Below, piece after piece: positions 4,836 through 6,649 of a DNA stretch of 6,649 nucleotides. The translations under genes were made by a program, and so were the position numbers. The stretch comes from CAYPXJ01 sp964414595 (GTDB lineage: Bacteria; Pseudomonadota; Alphaproteobacteria; Rickettsiales; CAIJLX01). The stretch spans positions 1 to 6,649 of the forward strand of contig CAYPXJ010000068.1 of the NCBI GenBank assembly GCA_964414595.1, in the 5' to 3' direction. Under the pieces are notes generated by a model. That model worked only from the letters and a program-made list of their open reading frames with translations. It was not told the origin of the DNA and searched no databases. The first letter of the stretch is position 1, and every line of letters begins with the position of its first letter.

Positions 4836-5417
4836 CAACAAGAGATCATCGCCCGCGCCAGAACAGGGGATGAAGAGGCATTTGCGCAGATTGTAAATTA
4901 TCTATCTTTGCCGCTTTTTGGATTTTTAAATGGAAAATTTGGCGGGGCACTAAATAGTCACGATATAGAGGACCTTCACCAATTAAGTTTGATGGGACTT
5001 TACAAGGAACTAGTCAGCTCAAAGGAGCTGCATTTTGAGAAGGGCTTTTCGGATCTAGGTAAGCTTGCTGTGCAAGTGGCGGATGCAGGTGCTAAAAATT
5101 TGCTTGATTATTGGACAAGGCAAAAAAGAGACAAGAGTAGACATGATTCACCGGAACAACTCTTGCATGTAGAAGCACGTAGGCCATCTCTCTATCAGCA
5201 ACACGCCATGCTTTTAGAAACATTGGACCATATGCAGACACAAATTGAAATGACCCACAGGCAGATGCAAATTCTTTCCTTGATAGCTATGGGATTTACG
5301 CAGGAAGAAATCGCTGAAAGTTTGAAAAAAGGAGAGAAAACAATACGCCGCGATCTAACGCGCATACGTAAGCAGGCGCTAGAAAATAATTTAGAAGCAG
5401 ATTTTGAAAGGCAATAG
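4815..5417 (+). CDS. Sigma-70 family (ECF-like) RNA polymerase sigma factor, divergent
   Basis: This 200-residue protein has the two-domain layout of an extracytoplasmic-function sigma factor, which directs core RNA polymerase to an alternative promoter set. Region 2 runs from about residue 15 to 108. It starts with EEAFAQIVNYLSLPLFGFLNG, then DIEDLHQLSLMGLYKEL (50-66), the counterpart of the core-binding 'DaeDlvQevFlrlw' motif. AGAKNLLDYWTRQKRDKSR (91-109) is like the 'iArNlliDylRrrkR' segment of regions 2.3-2.4. After a linker, region 4 is at about 135-190, with a helix-turn-helix in HRQMQILSLIAMGFTQEEIAESLKKGEKTIRRDL. Region 3 is absent, as in ECF factors. The coding DNA is more AT-rich than its neighbours, and no anti-sigma factor gene is adjacent, so its control is unknown. 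No clear Shine-Dalgarno sequence precedes it. Its stop is 3 bp from the convergent rpmB stop. Another sigma-like or HTH regulator role is possible but less likely. Confidence 0.8.
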   Translation: MNEEIQQQQEIIARARTGDEEAFAQIVNYLSLPLFGFLNGKFGGALNSHDIEDLHQLSLMGLYKELVSSKELHFEKGFSDLGKLAVQVADAGAKNLLDYWTRQKRDKSRHDSPEQLLHVEARRPSLYQQHAMLLETLDHMQTQIEMTHRQMQILSLIAMGFTQEEIAESLKKGEKTIRRDLTRIRKQALENNLEADFERQ

Positions 5418-5420
5418 AGC

Positions 5421-5711
5421 TTAAGCCGCTTTTGCGGTCGCTTTTTTCAGGTCACGGCGCAGTTTTTGCGCTTCTGGAGCCAAATTAGCAGCCTTGCTTT
5501 TCAGCAGGAATACATCCAAACCGCCAACGAAATCCACCGTACGCAGCGCTTGCGAAGAAAGACGCAGCGACACGAACTTCTTCAAGATGTCGCTATAGAG
5601 CGACACATGGTGAAGATTCGGTTCAAAACGGCGGCGGCTCTTGCGATTCGAGTGGGAAACTTTGTTACCGAAACGAACGGATTTGCCGGTGAGTTCACAA
5701 ACTTTAGACAT
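5421..5711 (-). CDS. rpmB: 50S ribosomal protein L28
   Basis: L28 is a small basic component of the large ribosomal subunit. The protein has 96 residues, the longer form usual in alphaproteobacteria (E. coli 78). The N-terminus MSKVCELTGKSVRFGNKVSHSN (1-22) is the family signature (rCeltGK..g.gn.vSHan), followed by KSRRRFEPNLHHVSLYS (24-40) and LKKFVSLRLSSQALRTVD (43-60). The Lys/Ala-rich end (LRRDLKKATAKAA) is typical. Only the first of the Cys positions seen in zinc-binding L28 forms is present (Cys5), so this is a zinc-free type. AAAGG lies 7 nt before the ATG, and a strong promoter lies 20-odd bp further up. rpmB is monocistronic here: no rpmG follows, and the next gene downstream is convergent. 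Confidence 0.97.
   Translation of the reverse strand: MSKVCELTGKSVRFGNKVSHSNRKSRRRFEPNLHHVSLYSDILKKFVSLRLSSQALRTVDFVGGLDVFLLKSKAANLAPEAQKLRRDLKKATAKAA
5425..5447 (+). terminator. Possible terminator of the sigma-factor gene inside the rpmB 3' end
   Basis: On the plus strand GCCGC (5425-5429) pairs with GCGGT (5434-5438, one G-T pair) around a TTTT loop, and six T follow at 5442-5447 after CGC. The stem is short, and the bases also encode the Lys/Ala-rich tail of L28 on the other strand, so the resemblance may be coincidental. No better terminator for either convergent gene was seen. Confidence 0.35.
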
Positions 5712-5738
5712 AATATTACCTTTAGCTTTGAGGGCGCG

Positions 5739-5767
5739 TTTATAGGCGAGGAGAGCTGTTTCGTCAA
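5739..5767 (-). promoter_or_regulatory. Strong sigma-70-type promoter of rpmB
   Basis: On the minus strand TTGACG (5762-5767) and TATAAA (5739-5744) are separated by 17 bp, each a 5/6 match to consensus. Transcription would start near 5732, giving a leader of about 20 nt that includes the AAAGG ribosome site. It lies in the 64-bp gap between the pyrD stop (5776) and rpmB. This is the best promoter match in the window and fits constitutive ribosomal-protein expression. Confidence 0.7.
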
Positions 5768-5775
5768 GCTAAAAC

Positions 5776-6649
5776 CTAGCTATCTTTCCCCACAGCTTGA
5801 GAAATGTTGGTATAACCATCTTTGCCTAGCAATTTATCAAGCCCTTCCGCCAGCTGTGGCACCAGCTCAAACCCTTGATAAATAAGCGCCGTATAGAGCT
5901 GTACGAGCGAGGCCCCAGCGCGGATTTTGGCATAGGCATCCTCGGCTGAGCCGATACCGCCCACGCCAACCAGTAACAGCGACTTGCCGCTATGTTTATA
6001 AACACTTCTCAGCAATTCCGTGGCGACATGGAAAAGCGGCTTGCCACTAAGCCCTCCAGCTTCCTGCGAGGCAGTACTTTTCATATTCGGCATGCGCTGA
6101 ATGGTCGTATTGCTGATAATCAGCCCGTCGAAATGATGGGTGGTACATTGGTCGGCAATGTAGCAGGCCTGTTGCGGCTCCATATCCGGCGCGATTTTTA
6201 AAAGCAGAATGGTTTTTCGGCCGAGATGCTGTTCCTGGCTCTGCTTTTCCTTTGAAAGTGCGGCAAGCAGGTTTTTCAACTCGTCGGATTGCTGCAAATC
6301 ACGTAGACCGGGCGTGTTGGGCGAAGAAATATTTACCGTAATATAATCTGCAATCGCGGCAAAGCGCGCGAGCAGAAAGGTGTAATCTTCAATACGGTTC
6401 GGGCTATCTTTATTCGCTCCGATATTAATCCCGATCGGCACGCGGCGTGATAAAGGGATGGGGCCGAAATTCTGCGCGCCAAGACTGTTAAAACCAAAGC
6501 GATTGATAATGGCCTCATCTTCTGCAAGACGAAATAACCGGGGTTTAGGATTGCCAGGTTGTGGCAGCGGTGTAACAGTTCCCGCCTCTACAAAACCAAA
6601 TCCCATGCGCGAAAGATTTGCCATGCATTTTGCGTTTTTATCAAACCCT
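5776..6649 (-). CDS. pyrD: Dihydroorotate dehydrogenase (quinone), class 2, lacking its N-terminus at the window edge
   Basis: The enzyme oxidises dihydroorotate to orotate with FMN and passes electrons to membrane quinone, the fourth step of pyrimidine synthesis. An ATG at 6624 is present, but the frame stays open to the edge and reads GFDKNAKC before it. This matches the FMN-site motif 'aaGfDKnae', so the true start lies outside the window. About 290 residues are seen; some 50-70, including the membrane-associating helices, are missing. Landmarks in order: GFVEAGTVTPLPQPGNPKPR, NRFGFNSLG, GINIGANKDSP, and NISSPNTPGLR with the catalytic Ser of class 2 enzymes (codon 6324-6322; class 1 has Cys). 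Then come LLKIAPD with the FMN-contacting Lys, SNTT, GGLSGKPL and GVGGI with AGASLVQLYTALIYQG near the end. The Ser and the DKN motif identify class 2, implying a respiratory-chain link. Confidence 0.96.
   Translation of the reverse strand, partial: GFDKNAKCMANLSRMGFGFVEAGTVTPLPQPGNPKPRLFRLAEDEAIINRFGFNSLGAQNFGPIPLSRRVPIGINIGANKDSPNRIEDYTFLLARFAAIADYITVNISSPNTPGLRDLQQSDELKNLLAALSKEKQSQEQHLGRKTILLLKIAPDMEPQQACYIADQCTTHHFDGLIISNTTIQRMPNMKSTASQEAGGLSGKPLFHVATELLRSVYKHSGKSLLLVGVGGIGSAEDAYAKIRAGASLVQLYTALIYQGFELVPQLAEGLDKLLGKDGYTNISQAVGKDS

Noticed and set aside
5466..5885. Plus-strand 139-codon frame opposite rpmB and the end of pyrD
   Set aside because: It is antisense to rpmB, its promoter and pyrD, with no recognisable protein features.
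6622..6624. ATG at 6624 as the start of pyrD
   Set aside because: The frame remains open upstream and encodes GFDKNAKC, part of the conserved FMN site, so the gene begins beyond the window edge.
1..6649. Mobile element, CRISPR array, tRNA or rRNA
   Set aside because: No transposase or integrase, terminal repeats, spaced repeat array or cloverleaf-like sequence was seen anywhere on either strand.

Overview
The window looks like a chromosomal segment of an alphaproteobacterium of moderate GC content; the exact lineage cannot be resolved from sequence alone. The evidence is the order prs, rplY (CTC/TL5-type L25), pth, ychF, which is a familiar alphaproteobacterial housekeeping cluster. The Prs flexible loop (RQDRKPGPRTPIS) is also of the alphaproteobacterial type, and the window carries a quinone-dependent class 2 dihydroorotate dehydrogenase and an L28 of about 96 residues. 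A flagellar rod-family gene at the left edge suggests a motile or ancestrally motile organism. No insertion sequence, tRNA, rRNA or CRISPR array is visible.

Left part (1-862): a minus-strand gene running off the left edge encodes the N-terminus of a flagellar basal-body rod-family protein. It is divergent from nth (endonuclease III, base excision repair), whose catalytic and iron-sulfur residues are all present. Middle (930-3187): prs, rplY and pth run left to right with short gaps, probably as one transcription unit from a promoter just before prs. They supply PRPP, a 50S 5S-rRNA-binding protein and recycling of peptidyl-tRNA. The cluster is then broken by a small minus-strand gene of unknown function (3231-3494) with its own Shine-Dalgarno sequence and intrinsic terminator, before ychF (3673-4773) resumes on the plus strand.

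Right part: a sigma-70/ECF-like factor gene (4815-5417) with no visible anti-sigma partner is convergent, 3 bp apart, with rpmB (ribosomal protein L28, minus strand). rpmB has a good sigma-70-type promoter. Upstream of it, also on the minus strand, is pyrD, cut by the right edge of the window.

No stretch above 300 bp lacks a gene; the largest intergenic region is 3495-3672. The most curious features are not the housekeeping genes but local structures. The sigma-factor start codon sits in the loop of a predicted hairpin. The ychF start region is a 14-bp tandem duplication that places an out-of-frame ATG upstream of the true one. The unknown small gene is inserted in a conserved cluster and contains a perfect 12-bp inverted repeat. 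I do not see a clear multi-gene novel system.
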